From assembly GCA_963711675.1 (NCBI GenBank), contig CAVQFB010000003.1, positions 186,001 to 250,000 on the forward strand: DNA of 64,000 nucleotides, read 5' to 3'. Position 1 is the stretch's first letter. Each line of letters begins with the position of its first letter. The translations under genes were made by a program, and so were the position numbers. Below the pieces are notes generated by a model. That model saw nothing but the letters and a program-made list of their open reading frames with translations, ran no database searches and was not told the DNA's origin. Positions 26,262 through 35,287 of this stretch are shown piece by piece. The DNA is from CAVQFB01 sp963711675. Its GTDB lineage: Bacteria; Acidobacteriota; Terriglobia; Terriglobales; Acidobacteriaceae.

Positions 26262-26660
26262 CTACCCCATGGTCGTGGTGTGTTCCGGTTTTACCTTGTA
26301 AATGACTCGCACCTCTCCGGGTTGGCGGTACGGGTATTTGTCGACCCCGAGATATTTCTTCGCCATTTTGTCGATGTGGGCTTCGGCGCCCTGCTCCGTA
26401 ATCTCGACCACGTGGCCGCGAATCTCCATATAACGATACGGATTCTCGGGGTCAATGATGGCCATGGCGACGCGCGGTTCGCGCCGCACGTTACGATCCT
26501 TCTGCCGGCCCTTGGCGGAATTGAAGATCACATGCTCGCCGTCGAAGTCGCACCACACGGGGGTTACCTGCGGACGCCCGTCCGGCATAAGGGTCCCCAG
26601 GCTGGCAAAGGCACGCTTTTGAAAAAGGTCTCGATACTTCTCGGGAATGACCTCAGACAT
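26262..26660 (-). CDS. PPOX-class (F420/FMN-dependent) oxidoreductase
   Basis: A 132-residue split-barrel flavoprotein of the pyridoxamine 5'-phosphate oxidase-like family. It has FASLGTLMPDGRPQVTPVW, the FNSAKGRQKDRNVRREPRVA phosphate-binding block and YRYMEIRGHVVEI. Length and motifs match the PPOX class often annotated as F420-dependent. Cofactor and substrate cannot be settled from sequence. It stands alone, divergent from the SAM hydrolase gene. Confidence 0.82.
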   Translation of the reverse strand: MSEVIPEKYRDLFQKRAFASLGTLMPDGRPQVTPVWCDFDGEHVIFNSAKGRQKDRNVRREPRVAMAIIDPENPYRYMEIRGHVVEITEQGAEAHIDKMAKKYLGVDKYPYRQPGEVRVIYKVKPEHTTTMG

Positions 26661-26942
26661 GACAGCCTCCTTGCGTTATGAACTCAAGATTCCAATCGGG
26701 ATTATAGATGCAAGGCGTCCTTGCCGCACTCTGATCGCGCCACCTGGGAGCCTCAAATGCTGCGTCCGCTCGATGGAGGAAGGAGAGCGCGGACCGCAGC
26801 ATTCCATTTCTGGCCATCCCCTTTTACAATGCGGTACCTTACTAAAAGCCAACAAGGTTCGTGTCGGGACCTGAAGAAATTACGCCGAAAGTCCGAGATT
26901 CGTGAATTTTTCACAAAAGTCCATTAAACTGCTAGACATTTT

Positions 26943-27887
26943 ATGAAGACGACAATGAAAAGCTCACCGGCTAGGTCGGCGCTGCGCGAGCGCAGATCGC
27001 TTATTCTGATTCTTCTTCTATGCTCATGGTGGTTGGTCAGCTACTCCGCCGCGGCTGACGCACCTCGCACTCCTCCTACGATCGTATTCATGACCGACTT
27101 TGGAGTCGTCGACGACTCGGTCGCCATCTGCCGGGGAGTCATGTATTCCATCGTGCCGAATCTGCGAATCGTTGATCTTACTCATCAGGTCACGCCATTT
27201 TCCATTCGCGACGGGGCCCGTTTTCTCTACGGAGCTACGCCCTACTTCCCAGCGGACACCGTCTTTGTGGTGGTGATTGACCCGACCGTGGGAAGCGCGC
27301 GCAAAGCGATCGTGGCGAAATCCAGGCGAGGGCAGTACTTTGTCCTGCCCGACAACGGCTTGCTCACTCTTGTGCAAGACCGCGATGGCATTGAAAGCGC
27401 TCGCGAGATCACGAACCGCTCGTGGATGATCGGCGCGGCCTTGTCCTCCACCTTTCACGGGAGAGACATCTTTTCGCCGGTCGGCGCTCACGTCGCCCAT
27501 GGTGAGGATTGGTCCCAGGTGGGGCCCGAATTACCCGTCAAGGATCTGGTACGCCTGGACCTTCAGCCTGCCAGGCTGGACGATCGCGGTCTTAGCGGCG
27601 AAGTCATCGCGACAGACGGTCCCTTCGGAAACCTCGTTACCAACATTGACGCTGGGGAATTCATGAAACTCGGCTATCAGCGCGGGCAGGATGTGCCAGT
27701 CACGATTGGCGGACGCACGCTGACTATCCCCTTTGTGAAAACCTTTGCCGACGTACCGCTCAAGAGTCCGTTGCTCTACGTCGATTCCCGAGGGCGTGTT
27801 GGTCTCGCGGTCAACCAGGGCAGCTTTTCGGCGAAATACGGCATCGTGCCACCGCAACCGATCTCGATCCCGTACCTGAAGAAATGA
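26943..27887 (+). CDS. Exported SAM hydrolase (DUF62, SAM hydroxide adenosyltransferase)
   Basis: A 314-residue protein of the DUF62/fluorinase family. Family members split S-adenosylmethionine to adenosine and methionine using water. The catalytic triad is intact: Asp113, Arg120 (in DPTVGSAR) and His172 (in FHGRDIFSP), with the same 7- and 59-residue spacing as the Asp68/Arg75/His127 triad known from the archaeal enzyme. Unusually, it begins with an Arg-rich n-region and a hydrophobic segment (LILILLLCSWWLVSYSAA), a signal peptide or anchor, so it should act in the periplasm or outside the cell. Nothing suggests halogenase activity. Confidence 0.85.
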   Translation: MKTTMKSSPARSALRERRSLILILLLCSWWLVSYSAAADAPRTPPTIVFMTDFGVVDDSVAICRGVMYSIVPNLRIVDLTHQVTPFSIRDGARFLYGATPYFPADTVFVVVIDPTVGSARKAIVAKSRRGQYFVLPDNGLLTLVQDRDGIESAREITNRSWMIGAALSSTFHGRDIFSPVGAHVAHGEDWSQVGPELPVKDLVRLDLQPARLDDRGLSGEVIATDGPFGNLVTNIDAGEFMKLGYQRGQDVPVTIGGRTLTIPFVKTFADVPLKSPLLYVDSRGRVGLAVNQGSFSAKYGIVPPQPISIPYLKK

Positions 27888-27978
27888 CAGAAGATGCGCA
27901 TTAGCAGATCACGGAAATCCACGCATCTTTGTGGCATCCTGCTCACTACGATTTGGGTGACAACGTAAAGGGGCGCGC

Positions 27979-30900
27979 ATGAAAAACCAACCAAAGGCGA
28001 CTGGGGCAAGCAGGCACTACCGTCGCGTGACAACGGTAGTGGCTATCGTTGTACTGTTGTCTTCGCTTCTCGCGGCGCAGAGTTTTCGTGGATCGATTCG
28101 TGGCAAGGTCTCGGATCCAACGGGCAGTCTCATTGCTGGTGCGAAGATCACCGCCAAGAACGAGGCAACCGGACTAGTGCGAAATGCGGTTACCAGCGCG
28201 GACGGAGCCTATGTTTTGGCTGAAGTACCCGCGGGCGAGTACGTAGTGACGGTTGAATCCGCAGGCCTTTCGCCGGTCGCGCAGAATGTGACCGTGAACG
28301 TCGGTCTGGACACGACAGCCAACTTCGATCTAACCAAGGTCCGGCAGAACGTTCAGCAGGTAAATGTCACCGCCGAAGCGCCCGTGGTCGAAAACACTCG
28401 CGACGTGCTCGGCGAGGTGGTCGACCGCAAACTGGTGATCGATCTTCCTCTGAATGGTAGAGACTTCGGCAAGTTGGTGGCCCTGGTTCCCGGCGCGACG
28501 GTTGAACCTTCCGGCGTGGCCGCCATCCAAAGCGGGTTCGGACAGTTCAGCATCAACGGTAATCGCGACCGCTCGAACAACTACACGCTCGACGGTACCG
28601 ACAACAATGATCCTTTCTTCAACAACTCGGCGCTGAACCAGACGGGGATCGGGGGAGCGCCGGCTTCGCTGCTTCCAATCGATGCGATCGACGAGTTCAA
28701 TCTGCAGTCGCAATTCCCGGCGGAATACGGCCGGAACAGCGGTTCCGTGATCAACATCATCACGCGGTCGGGCACGAACCAGTTCCATGGATCCGCTTTT
28801 GAATTCCTGCGCAATGACGTTTTCGATGCCAGAAACTATTTCAACCGCGATCCCGCCGCGAAGAGCGCTTTCCGTAACAACCAGTTCGGTGGATCGTTAG
28901 GTGGTCCGATCTTCAGAGACAAAACGTTCTTTTTCGGCGCTTATGAGGGGCAGCGAGAACGCGTGGGCTCAGATTTCAGTCTTCAGGTGCCGACACCAGC
29001 ACAGATTACAGCCGCCCAAGGCATTGCCGTCGCAAACGGTGTAACGCCCAGCCCGGCACTCACGTCGATCCTGAACTTTTTCCCCAAGCCCACAGGGTTT
29101 AACGGAGTGGCGGGAACATTCCCCGAAACCGTGAAAGACAAGAACGATGTGGACAGTCTGATCGCGAAGGTGGACCACCAAATCGGCTCGGCCGAGCAAG
29201 TGTCCGCGCGCTACGCATACGCCAGCAGTCAGCAGATATTTCCGTTGGGAGGATTGGGGACGCTATCGGCGTCCCGGTTGCCACAGTTCGCGCAGCAGTC
29301 TCCCACGCGCGTACAGGTGGTCTCAGCCAGTCTTCTCTCAACCCTGAGTGCGACTCGCGTGAATGAAGTCCGCTTCGGCTACAGCCGATATCGCACATCA
29401 TTCACTTCCACCGATTCCACCTTCGATCCGTCCACCTTGGGCATAAATTTCGGAACCGGAAAACTGGGCTTGCCGGAGATTGATTTTGGCGGCATCTTCG
29501 ACAACCTGGGCGCCACTGCATTCAGCATTCCCCGCGGCCGTACCAGTCAAAGCTTCCAGATTCTCGACAATTTCACATGGGCCATAGGGCGGCACACCAT
29601 CAAATTCGGTGGGGAATATCGCCGTGCCGTCGTGGACAGTTTCAACGACAATTTGGAACGCGGCGGCATCGTGTTCGGTACCAATAACGGCTTTTCCACC
29701 GACCTCGGCATCGACATCCTCGCGGCCTACTATCTCGGCTTTGATTCATTTACGCTGGCCGACTCTGGCAATACGCAGCGCACCACTAGCAACAACGGCC
29801 TGGCGTTTTTTGTGCAGGATGATTTCCGGGTAGCGCCGACTTTCACCCTCAACCTGGGCCTGCGCTGGGAATACTTCGGTCCCATCAGCGAGGCTCACAA
29901 CATCCTTGCCAACCTCGGAACAGATGGCAACCTGGCCATGGTCGGCACCGACGGCGTGCACAGCGCCTACAACCGGGATCTGAATAATTTCGGGCCGCGT
30001 GTGGGCTTTGCCTGGAATGCGCACCCAAACACCATCATTCGCGGTTCCTACGGGATCTTCTACGACTACATTCCCCAGGACTTGATGATTGCCAACTTCA
30101 CCAACGATGCGGGTCTGGTGACGCCTCCGATCGGCCCCAAGCCGGTCCAGCCTTTGAACTTCAATTCGTCTGCGTTCAACGGCAGCGCGGCGGGGCCGGT
30201 TTTTACTGCGGGCAGTCCTGCGTTCGATATCTTCTTTACCCCGCGCAACCTGGCGACGCCGTACACGCAGAGCTGGAACTTCAACGTCGAGCAGGAACTG
30301 GCGAGAAACATTGGCCTGCAACTCGGGTATGTGGGCAGTAAGGGGACGAAGTTGGTCCGTCTGCGGGATGCCAACCAGGCCGACGCGAACGGCAACCGCC
30401 CTAACCCGAATTATGGTTTCATGGACGAGTTCGCCACCATCAGCGGCTCTACTTACCACGCGTTTCAAGGCACGTTGCGGATAAAAGGCTCGCGTGGACT
30501 CTCGGGGTTTGCAGGATACACGTGGTCGAAGTCACTGGACGACGCCTCTGATGGGATCGACTTCAACTCCGCCACCGTCGCGCTTCCCCAGGACTCCAAC
30601 AATCTGAAGGCGGAGCACGGTCCATCGAACTTTGATACGCGGCACCGATTCACTGCGGCGTTCACCTACCAGCTTCCTCGATTGGTTGGACCGAAACGAC
30701 TCGCCGAAGGATGGCAACTAAATAGCATCTTCACCGCACAGAGCGGACGGCCGATTCCAATCGTGAGCTCAAATGACACGAGTGGCGTGAGCTTTCCTAC
30801 GCCTGCCAACAGCCATCAGCGTCCGAACCTTGTGCCAGGGGTCAATCCCATCAACCCGAACTGGGAGTCCGCGCCGGACACGATCGGTTACCTCAATCCG

Positions 30901-31254
30901 CTGGCGTTCGCGCAGCCTCCGCCCCCTACTGGAACAGCGGGGAGTTTTGGAAATCTGGGGCGGAATGCGATCTATGGCCCGCACTTCTGGAACGTCGACT
31001 TCTCGCTGGCCAAGAGCACGCAGATTCGTGAGAAGCTCAATCTCCAGTTTCGGGCAGAGTTGTTCAACATCTTCAACCATCCGAACTTCGCGCTGCCCAA
31101 CTGGTTTGTAAGTCCCGGCATACAGGCCAATGGTACGGTTTCGCCGAGTCCCACAGGCCTGATTACGCAAACGCCCGACCAGGCACAGACGAATCCCGGC
31201 TTGGGTGGTGGCGGGCCGCGCGTGGTGCAGTTGGGGCTGAAGCTGATTTTCTAG
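27979..31254 (+). CDS. Oar-like TonB-dependent receptor with carboxypeptidase-regulatory-like domain
   Basis: A 1091-residue outer-membrane protein: signal peptide (VVAIVVLLSSLLAAQ), an Ig-like CarboxypepD_reg domain (SIRGKVSDPTGSLIAGAKI), a plug domain (LPLNGRDFGKLVALVPGATV, DGTDNNDPFFNN, EYGRNSGSVINIITRSGTN) and a long beta-barrel ending in VVQLGLKLIF. This is the acidobacterial Oar/TonB type that imports bulky substrates, often peptides or glycans. It starts 91 bases after the SAM hydrolase gene on the same strand, so a nucleoside-related substrate is conceivable but unproven. Confidence 0.9.
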   Translation: MKNQPKATGASRHYRRVTTVVAIVVLLSSLLAAQSFRGSIRGKVSDPTGSLIAGAKITAKNEATGLVRNAVTSADGAYVLAEVPAGEYVVTVESAGLSPVAQNVTVNVGLDTTANFDLTKVRQNVQQVNVTAEAPVVENTRDVLGEVVDRKLVIDLPLNGRDFGKLVALVPGATVEPSGVAAIQSGFGQFSINGNRDRSNNYTLDGTDNNDPFFNNSALNQTGIGGAPASLLPIDAIDEFNLQSQFPAEYGRNSGSVINIITRSGTNQFHGSAFEFLRNDVFDARNYFNRDPAAKSAFRNNQFGGSLGGPIFRDKTFFFGAYEGQRERVGSDFSLQVPTPAQITAAQGIAVANGVTPSPALTSILNFFPKPTGFNGVAGTFPETVKDKNDVDSLIAKVDHQIGSAEQVSARYAYASSQQIFPLGGLGTLSASRLPQFAQQSPTRVQVVSASLLSTLSATRVNEVRFGYSRYRTSFTSTDSTFDPSTLGINFGTGKLGLPEIDFGGIFDNLGATAFSIPRGRTSQSFQILDNFTWAIGRHTIKFGGEYRRAVVDSFNDNLERGGIVFGTNNGFSTDLGIDILAAYYLGFDSFTLADSGNTQRTTSNNGLAFFVQDDFRVAPTFTLNLGLRWEYFGPISEAHNILANLGTDGNLAMVGTDGVHSAYNRDLNNFGPRVGFAWNAHPNTIIRGSYGIFYDYIPQDLMIANFTNDAGLVTPPIGPKPVQPLNFNSSAFNGSAAGPVFTAGSPAFDIFFTPRNLATPYTQSWNFNVEQELARNIGLQLGYVGSKGTKLVRLRDANQADANGNRPNPNYGFMDEFATISGSTYHAFQGTLRIKGSRGLSGFAGYTWSKSLDDASDGIDFNSATVALPQDSNNLKAEHGPSNFDTRHRFTAAFTYQLPRLVGPKRLAEGWQLNSIFTAQSGRPIPIVSSNDTSGVSFPTPANSHQRPNLVPGVNPINPNWESAPDTIGYLNPLAFAQPPPPTGTAGSFGNLGRNAIYGPHFWNVDFSLAKSTQIREKLNLQFRAELFNIFNHPNFALPNWFVSPGIQANGTVSPSPTGLITQTPDQAQTNPGLGGGGPRVVQLGLKLIF

Positions 31255-31280
31255 GAAAGCTGACCTTCTGGATGTGTGGC

Positions 31281-31344
31281 GCGGGCGCCCTCGCCCGCGT
31301 TTTGACTCCCTTGCCCCTTTGGGGACGATGCCCTCGCCATCGTC
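31281..31344. terminator. Two adjacent hairpins with the same loop between convergent genes
   Basis: GCGGGCG-CCCT-CGCCCGC (31281-31298), followed by GTTTTG, is a plausible terminator for the TonB receptor gene. A second hairpin, GACGATG/CATCGTC (31324-31344), follows 25 bases later. Both loops contain CCCTCG while the stems differ. Together they separate the receptor gene from the convergent purine nucleoside phosphorylase gene. Confidence 0.6.
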
Positions 31345-31366
31345 TGAACATGTCTGTGCGACCGCT

Positions 31367-32212
31367 CTACTTCTCGATATCTTCCGCGATCTTGGGCAGG
31401 ACCGCCTTCAGGAGCGCTTCAAACTGTCCTCGGACCCGTTCTCCGGTTTCGAGCACTTCTTCATGATTGATGGGCTGGTCGAGAATTCCGGCCGCCATGT
31501 TTGTCACGCAGGAAATGGCGAGGACTCTGATTCCCATGTGGGCAGCGACGATGCTTTCGGCTACAGTTGACATGCCTACGACGTCGGCGCCGATCGTTCG
31601 CAAGTAGCGAATCTCGGCCGGAGTTTCATAGCTCGGGCCGAGCAGGCCGACGTAGACTCCTTCATACACGGGGATGCCCAGCCGGCGCGCCGCGTTTAGC
31701 GTGATCTCGCGATAGGGCTTCCAGTACGCACGGGTCATGTCCGGGAAACGCGGACCTAGCCTCTCCTCATTCGGACCTACCAGAGGATTGTTCCCCTGCA
31801 GGTTGATATGGTCGCTCATCACCACGAGCGCGCCCTGCTTGTATTCGCGATTGATCCCCCCCGCGGCGTTCGTGAGGATGGCCGCGCGCACTCCCATCCG
31901 GCCAAACACTCGCATCGGGAAGGTCACTTCCTTGGGTGAATAGCCTTCGTAGAGGTGAACCCTCCCCTGCATGGCCGCAACCACGACATGGTCCGCTTTC
32001 CCGATGACCAACTGTCCAGCGTGTCCGACGGCGGTTGAGCGCGGAAACGACGGAATCTGAGAGTAGGGTATGCGCGTGGTCTCGGCGAGCCCGTCCGCAA
32101 GCGCGCCGAGCCCTGAGCCCAGTACCAGTGCGATCTTCGGGCGAAGCTTCGTCTGCGAAAGCAGGAACTGGGCGGCCGATTCTGCGCGTGTGAATTCGTC
32201 GTGTTCAGGCAT
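31367..32212 (-). CDS. punA: Purine nucleoside phosphorylase
   Basis: A 281-residue trimeric-type (PNP-I) enzyme that splits inosine/guanosine (deoxy)nucleosides with phosphate to the base and ribose 1-phosphate. Motifs are IALVLGSGLGALADGL, the phosphate-binding VGHAGQLVIG, MQGRVHLYEGY, LTNAAGGIN, the purine-binding GLLGPSYETPAEIR and VVGMSTVAESIVA. It is cytoplasmic. The gene sits nine bases downstream of the exported adenosine deaminase gene, so inosine made outside could be consumed here after uptake. Confidence 0.93.
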   Translation of the reverse strand: MPEHDEFTRAESAAQFLLSQTKLRPKIALVLGSGLGALADGLAETTRIPYSQIPSFPRSTAVGHAGQLVIGKADHVVVAAMQGRVHLYEGYSPKEVTFPMRVFGRMGVRAAILTNAAGGINREYKQGALVVMSDHINLQGNNPLVGPNEERLGPRFPDMTRAYWKPYREITLNAARRLGIPVYEGVYVGLLGPSYETPAEIRYLRTIGADVVGMSTVAESIVAAHMGIRVLAISCVTNMAAGILDQPINHEEVLETGERVRGQFEALLKAVLPKIAEDIEK

Positions 32213-32221
32213 GGTGGTGTT

Positions 32222-33784
32222 TCACTGTTTCAAGACTGCCGAGTTTTCCATGAACTTTCTCTCGAACCTGGCAAACTCTTGCTCCAGGCTCCACTGCATC
32301 CTTGCCCGCTCGCTGCCGTCCAGGAATTCGCGGCACCTCTTGGAGAGTGTCTCGCTGATCGGGCTGTCGTTAGCGCATGTCGCAACCCGCGAAAACTTCT
32401 GCGGGTCTTGCCACAAACTTGTGCCCAGCAAAAAGCTATGATCCAAGCTCGCGCGGGCCATCCCCTTCAGATCGCCATACGATAGCTCGTACGATCGGGC
32501 GGCGCGAACCCATTCTTGCGTCATGTCCGAGCGCGAAACGCCTTCATCATCTGTAGCCAGCGCCACCGGTACGCCATACTTCCGGTAGACCGGAAACGGG
32601 TGCTCTTCGTCGCGAACGCCCAGAATCGTGTCGTTGGAGGTCAGGCAGATCTCCACGAGCACATTCCGCGTAGCCATTTCCCGCAGAAGTCCGAGCGGAT
32701 CACGCTCGCGCATCACCGCCACACCATGCCCGATCCGTTCGGCATGACCGAGTTCGATCGATTCGCGAATGTGAAAGCTCAGTCCTTCCGGTGGCACCAG
32801 TCCCATCGCGAGTTCGTCTGCGTGCAGGCTGATGTGAACGCCAGGATAGACGCCGTGCAGGTAGTCGAGCATGCGCATGTGCAGGTGGAAGTCGTGCATG
32901 GGGACGTACCAATCCTCTGGCATCACCAGGTTCAGCCCGACAAATCTCGCATCCGCCTCTGCCAGCTCGAATCCCAGCAGGATCTGAGGAAAGACCGATT
33001 CCGGCGGCAATCCTCGCAAAACCTGGTAAAGATATCGAAACTTTACCCCGCAACCCGCCTCAGCTGCCGGCGTGTCGCACCTCATCACAGAGCGCATCTT
33101 CGCCTCATCCCGATCAAGCTGCGTGCGAGTGCTGGCGATCACGTCCTTCATTCCACCGGCAAGCAGCGTTCCACGCAACTTGGCGAAATCTTCATCCCAT
33201 CCTGTTTTCTCACCTAACCGCGCGGCTTCCATCCCATCTGCGGTGTGCATCAACTCTACATACTGAAGATGGTCAGCCGCCGCTCGGGACGCGACTTCCG
33301 CCAGCGACTCGCCGATGTGGTTGGTCATGGCCAGAGAGAATTTATCGAAGGTTGAGAAGAAATGGTCGTGCCCGGAATCCTGGCTAACGTTCCAGTTGCG
33401 CATGGACCAGGCATCGACCATTGAGTTGTACAGCACCTGATCCTGGTAAGCGCAACTTGTTGCCGGCTTGGAAGTATATTTCGCGCAGGACTCGTCGCAC
33501 GGCGGAGCAATCAGGTGTGAGGTAGTCCGGTCGACGCATAATCCATCGTCCGACGCGAAATTAATCAGGCTCTCGGCGTAGATCGCGCCTCCCAAATGAT
33601 TGTGCAAGTCACCACCCTTGGGCATATCGCGGAGGAAGGCCAGCAACAGCGATGGCTGCTTCCGAATGCTGTCCAGATATTTGCCCGTGCTCCGTTCGGC
33701 GAAGAAAGAATCCTGGGCAATCAAGGGCATGGCTACTAGGACAACCACACACAAGCGCGCAATCAACCGGGCCTTCAGGCCCAT
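32222..33784 (-). CDS. Exported adenosine deaminase (ADGF/ADA2-like)
   Basis: A 520-residue deaminase converting adenosine to inosine. Zinc-site motifs are DLHNHLGGA (first HxH), ISLHADEL with His and catalytic Glu, RIGHGVAV and ALATDDEGVSR (paired Asp). It starts with a signal peptide (LIARLCVVVLVAMPLIAQ) and is about 150 residues longer than cytosolic ADA, with an N-terminal helical extension as in secreted ADGF/CECR1 enzymes. It has extra Cys pairs (CVDR, PPCDESCAK, SCAY) that could form disulfides in the periplasm. Operon with the nucleoside phosphorylase. Confidence 0.9.
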   Translation of the reverse strand: MGLKARLIARLCVVVLVAMPLIAQDSFFAERSTGKYLDSIRKQPSLLLAFLRDMPKGGDLHNHLGGAIYAESLINFASDDGLCVDRTTSHLIAPPCDESCAKYTSKPATSCAYQDQVLYNSMVDAWSMRNWNVSQDSGHDHFFSTFDKFSLAMTNHIGESLAEVASRAAADHLQYVELMHTADGMEAARLGEKTGWDEDFAKLRGTLLAGGMKDVIASTRTQLDRDEAKMRSVMRCDTPAAEAGCGVKFRYLYQVLRGLPPESVFPQILLGFELAEADARFVGLNLVMPEDWYVPMHDFHLHMRMLDYLHGVYPGVHISLHADELAMGLVPPEGLSFHIRESIELGHAERIGHGVAVMRERDPLGLLREMATRNVLVEICLTSNDTILGVRDEEHPFPVYRKYGVPVALATDDEGVSRSDMTQEWVRAARSYELSYGDLKGMARASLDHSFLLGTSLWQDPQKFSRVATCANDSPISETLSKRCREFLDGSERARMQWSLEQEFARFERKFMENSAVLKQ

Positions 33785-34128
33785 GACGAAACCTCCTTGA
33801 TCGGAAAGCCGAAATTGTATCCTGTGCTGTCAAAGTGGTTCTTCAGCCGAACGCTCCAATCGTCTGAATTGCTTGTCTATGGCTATTTTGAGGGAGATTT
33901 CCACAAAGATGGATCGCCAGCGTAGCGAGCCGTGAAGCCTTCTGCAAAAGCGAGCGGACAAGAACTTCGCGGCATTCCTCTACCTGCGGGCGGTCGACTA
34001 GGTGTGTTGTGCACCAAAACATGTCATGGGGTTGTGGGAGGGCTGCACATGGTTGAGGGGGAAGGAGATAGAGGGGGGAGTTTTTGTTTGACTGTAAAAC
34101 TAGAAGGAGTAAAACAACCTCGTTCTTT
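33785..34128. other. Intergenic region upstream of the adenosine deaminase gene
   Basis: Divergent gap; the deaminase promoter should lie in its left part. A 96-codon open frame on the minus strand has no ribosome binding site or recognisable sequence. Nothing else identified. Confidence 0.4.
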
Positions 34129-34129
34129 G

Positions 34130-34450
34130 ACACGTTCTAAGTTTTCCCGGTTGGTGCAGCGTCCGGGGCTCGAGCTGAGTCACTTCCGACACCGCAAGGT
34201 GGAAACTGGAGGAGGGCTAGGTAAGGGTCTATAGCAAAGTGCTGGTCGAGGCGAACGAGAACATCATGTCGAAGGCAAGATAGAGTCCCGAGGCGTTAGG
34301 CTGGTTTATCCAGTTGGCGGTAAGCCCGGAGCCCGAGTCAAGATCGCGCGGAGCGTCCTCGCAAGGGAAGCGACGAGAGCAGGTCGGCGAGGGTCTAAAG
34401 CGAGCTACTGGCTGAGAGGAATGAGCTTAACATCACCTCGGGACTCTTAA
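34130..34450 (+). ncRNA. Candidate structured RNA with long-range stem and internal repeat
   Basis: No gene is visible in this stretch, but RNA-like structure is. AGAGTCCCGAGG (34282-34293) pairs perfectly with CCTCGGGACTCT (34436-34447), closing a 142-base loop that contains further hairpins such as CTGG-TTTAT-CCAG. The hairpin CACC-GCAA-GGTG upstream has a GNRA tetraloop. A roughly 45-base segment starting GGGTCTATAGCAAAGTGCTG (34225) recurs in altered form at 34391 (GGGTCTAAAGCGAGCTACTG). The 3' end is AT-rich (TAATTTATTTCT). It resembles no RNA family I can name; the strand is a guess from the AT-rich end. Confidence 0.4.
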
Positions 34451-34574
34451 TTTATTTCTACTACCCGCCCCCAGGAAGTCCCTCCCGGTTGCTTTTCCTG
34501 ATCTCATACCTCCACTGTCAAACGCATAAACTTCCTCGACCAATAGCACCGGCAGATTTCCCCCATCAATCGAC

Positions 34575-34626
34575 TTGACGAAGGTCTCTCATTTTCATAA
34601 AATGACTTACAGTCAAATATGACTGT
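34575..34626 (+). promoter_or_regulatory. Sigma-70 promoter and TetR-type operator of the ABC exporter operon
   Basis: TTGACG (34575-34580) and TAAAAT (34598-34603), separated by exactly 17 bases, make a good -35/-10 pair. Immediately downstream, ACAGTCA-AATA-TGACTGT (34609-34626) is a perfect inverted repeat spanning the expected transcription start, ten bases before the TetR start codon. This fits autorepression by the TetR protein. A second palindrome, CATTTT-CAT-AAAATG, overlaps the -10. Confidence 0.7.
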
Positions 34627-34636
34627 TGGTCTATAA

Positions 34637-35287
34637 ATGCAAACAGAAACCACCACCATCACTGCCGGTCAGACCAGCCGTCGCGAACGGAAGCGGGCGG
34701 AGACACGCGAGCGGATTTTCCGCGCCGCCATGCAGTTATTTGCGGAGCGCGGTTTTCTGGATACGACCGTGGAAGACATCACCGAGGCGGCGGACGTCGG
34801 GAAAGGCACCTTCTTCAACTACTTTCCCAGCAAGGAACATGTACTCGGCGTGCTGCATGAGATCCAACTGAGCAAGGTGGCCGAGGCGCGTGAGGCTGCG
34901 ATAGCCGGTACGCAACCAGTCCGCGAAATCCTCCATCATTTCATGCGGCGCATTACGGAAGAGCCGGGCCGCACACAGCAGTTGGCTCGTGGTCTCATCG
35001 TGACCATGTTCTCCAGTGAATACATCCGCGAAATGTTTGTCGAAACCCTGAAGCGTGGGGGCCGGTTACTGGCCGAGGTTGTGGAGCGTGGGCAGGAGCG
35101 CGGAGAGATTCGCCGCGACCTCAAGGCCGAAGACCTGGTTCGCGTATTTCAGCAAAACGTTCTGGGCACACTTGTGCACTGGAGTCTGAATCCACCCGTG
35201 GCGCTGCAAAAGCGTCTCGACACAACCTTCGAGATTTTTTGGTCGGGCATCAGCGCCCAGCCAGTTCATTCGCGGAGTCATTTATGA
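34637..35287 (+). CDS. TetR/AcrR-family repressor of the exporter operon
   Basis: A 216-residue regulator with an N-terminal helix-turn-helix (TRERIFRAAMQLFAERGFLD, then VEDITEAADVGKGTFFNYFPSKE) and a C-terminal ligand/dimerisation domain. It is the first gene of a six-gene operon; its stop overlaps the membrane-fusion protein start (ATGA). The arrangement mirrors E. coli CecR (YbiH) with ybhGFSR. The operator at 34609-34626 is the likely target. Confidence 0.88.
   Translation: MQTETTTITAGQTSRRERKRAETRERIFRAAMQLFAERGFLDTTVEDITEAADVGKGTFFNYFPSKEHVLGVLHEIQLSKVAEAREAAIAGTQPVREILHHFMRRITEEPGRTQQLARGLIVTMFSSEYIREMFVETLKRGGRLLAEVVERGQERGEIRRDLKAEDLVRVFQQNVLGTLVHWSLNPPVALQKRLDTTFEIFWSGISAQPVHSRSHL

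Noticed and set aside
26943..27887. Fluorinase or chlorinase activity for the DUF62 protein.
   Set aside because: The intact Asp/Arg/His triad is that of the hydrolytic members; nothing points to halide use.
33843..34133. A 96-codon open frame on the minus strand in the deaminase upstream region.
   Set aside because: Composition and lack of a ribosome binding site suggest chance.
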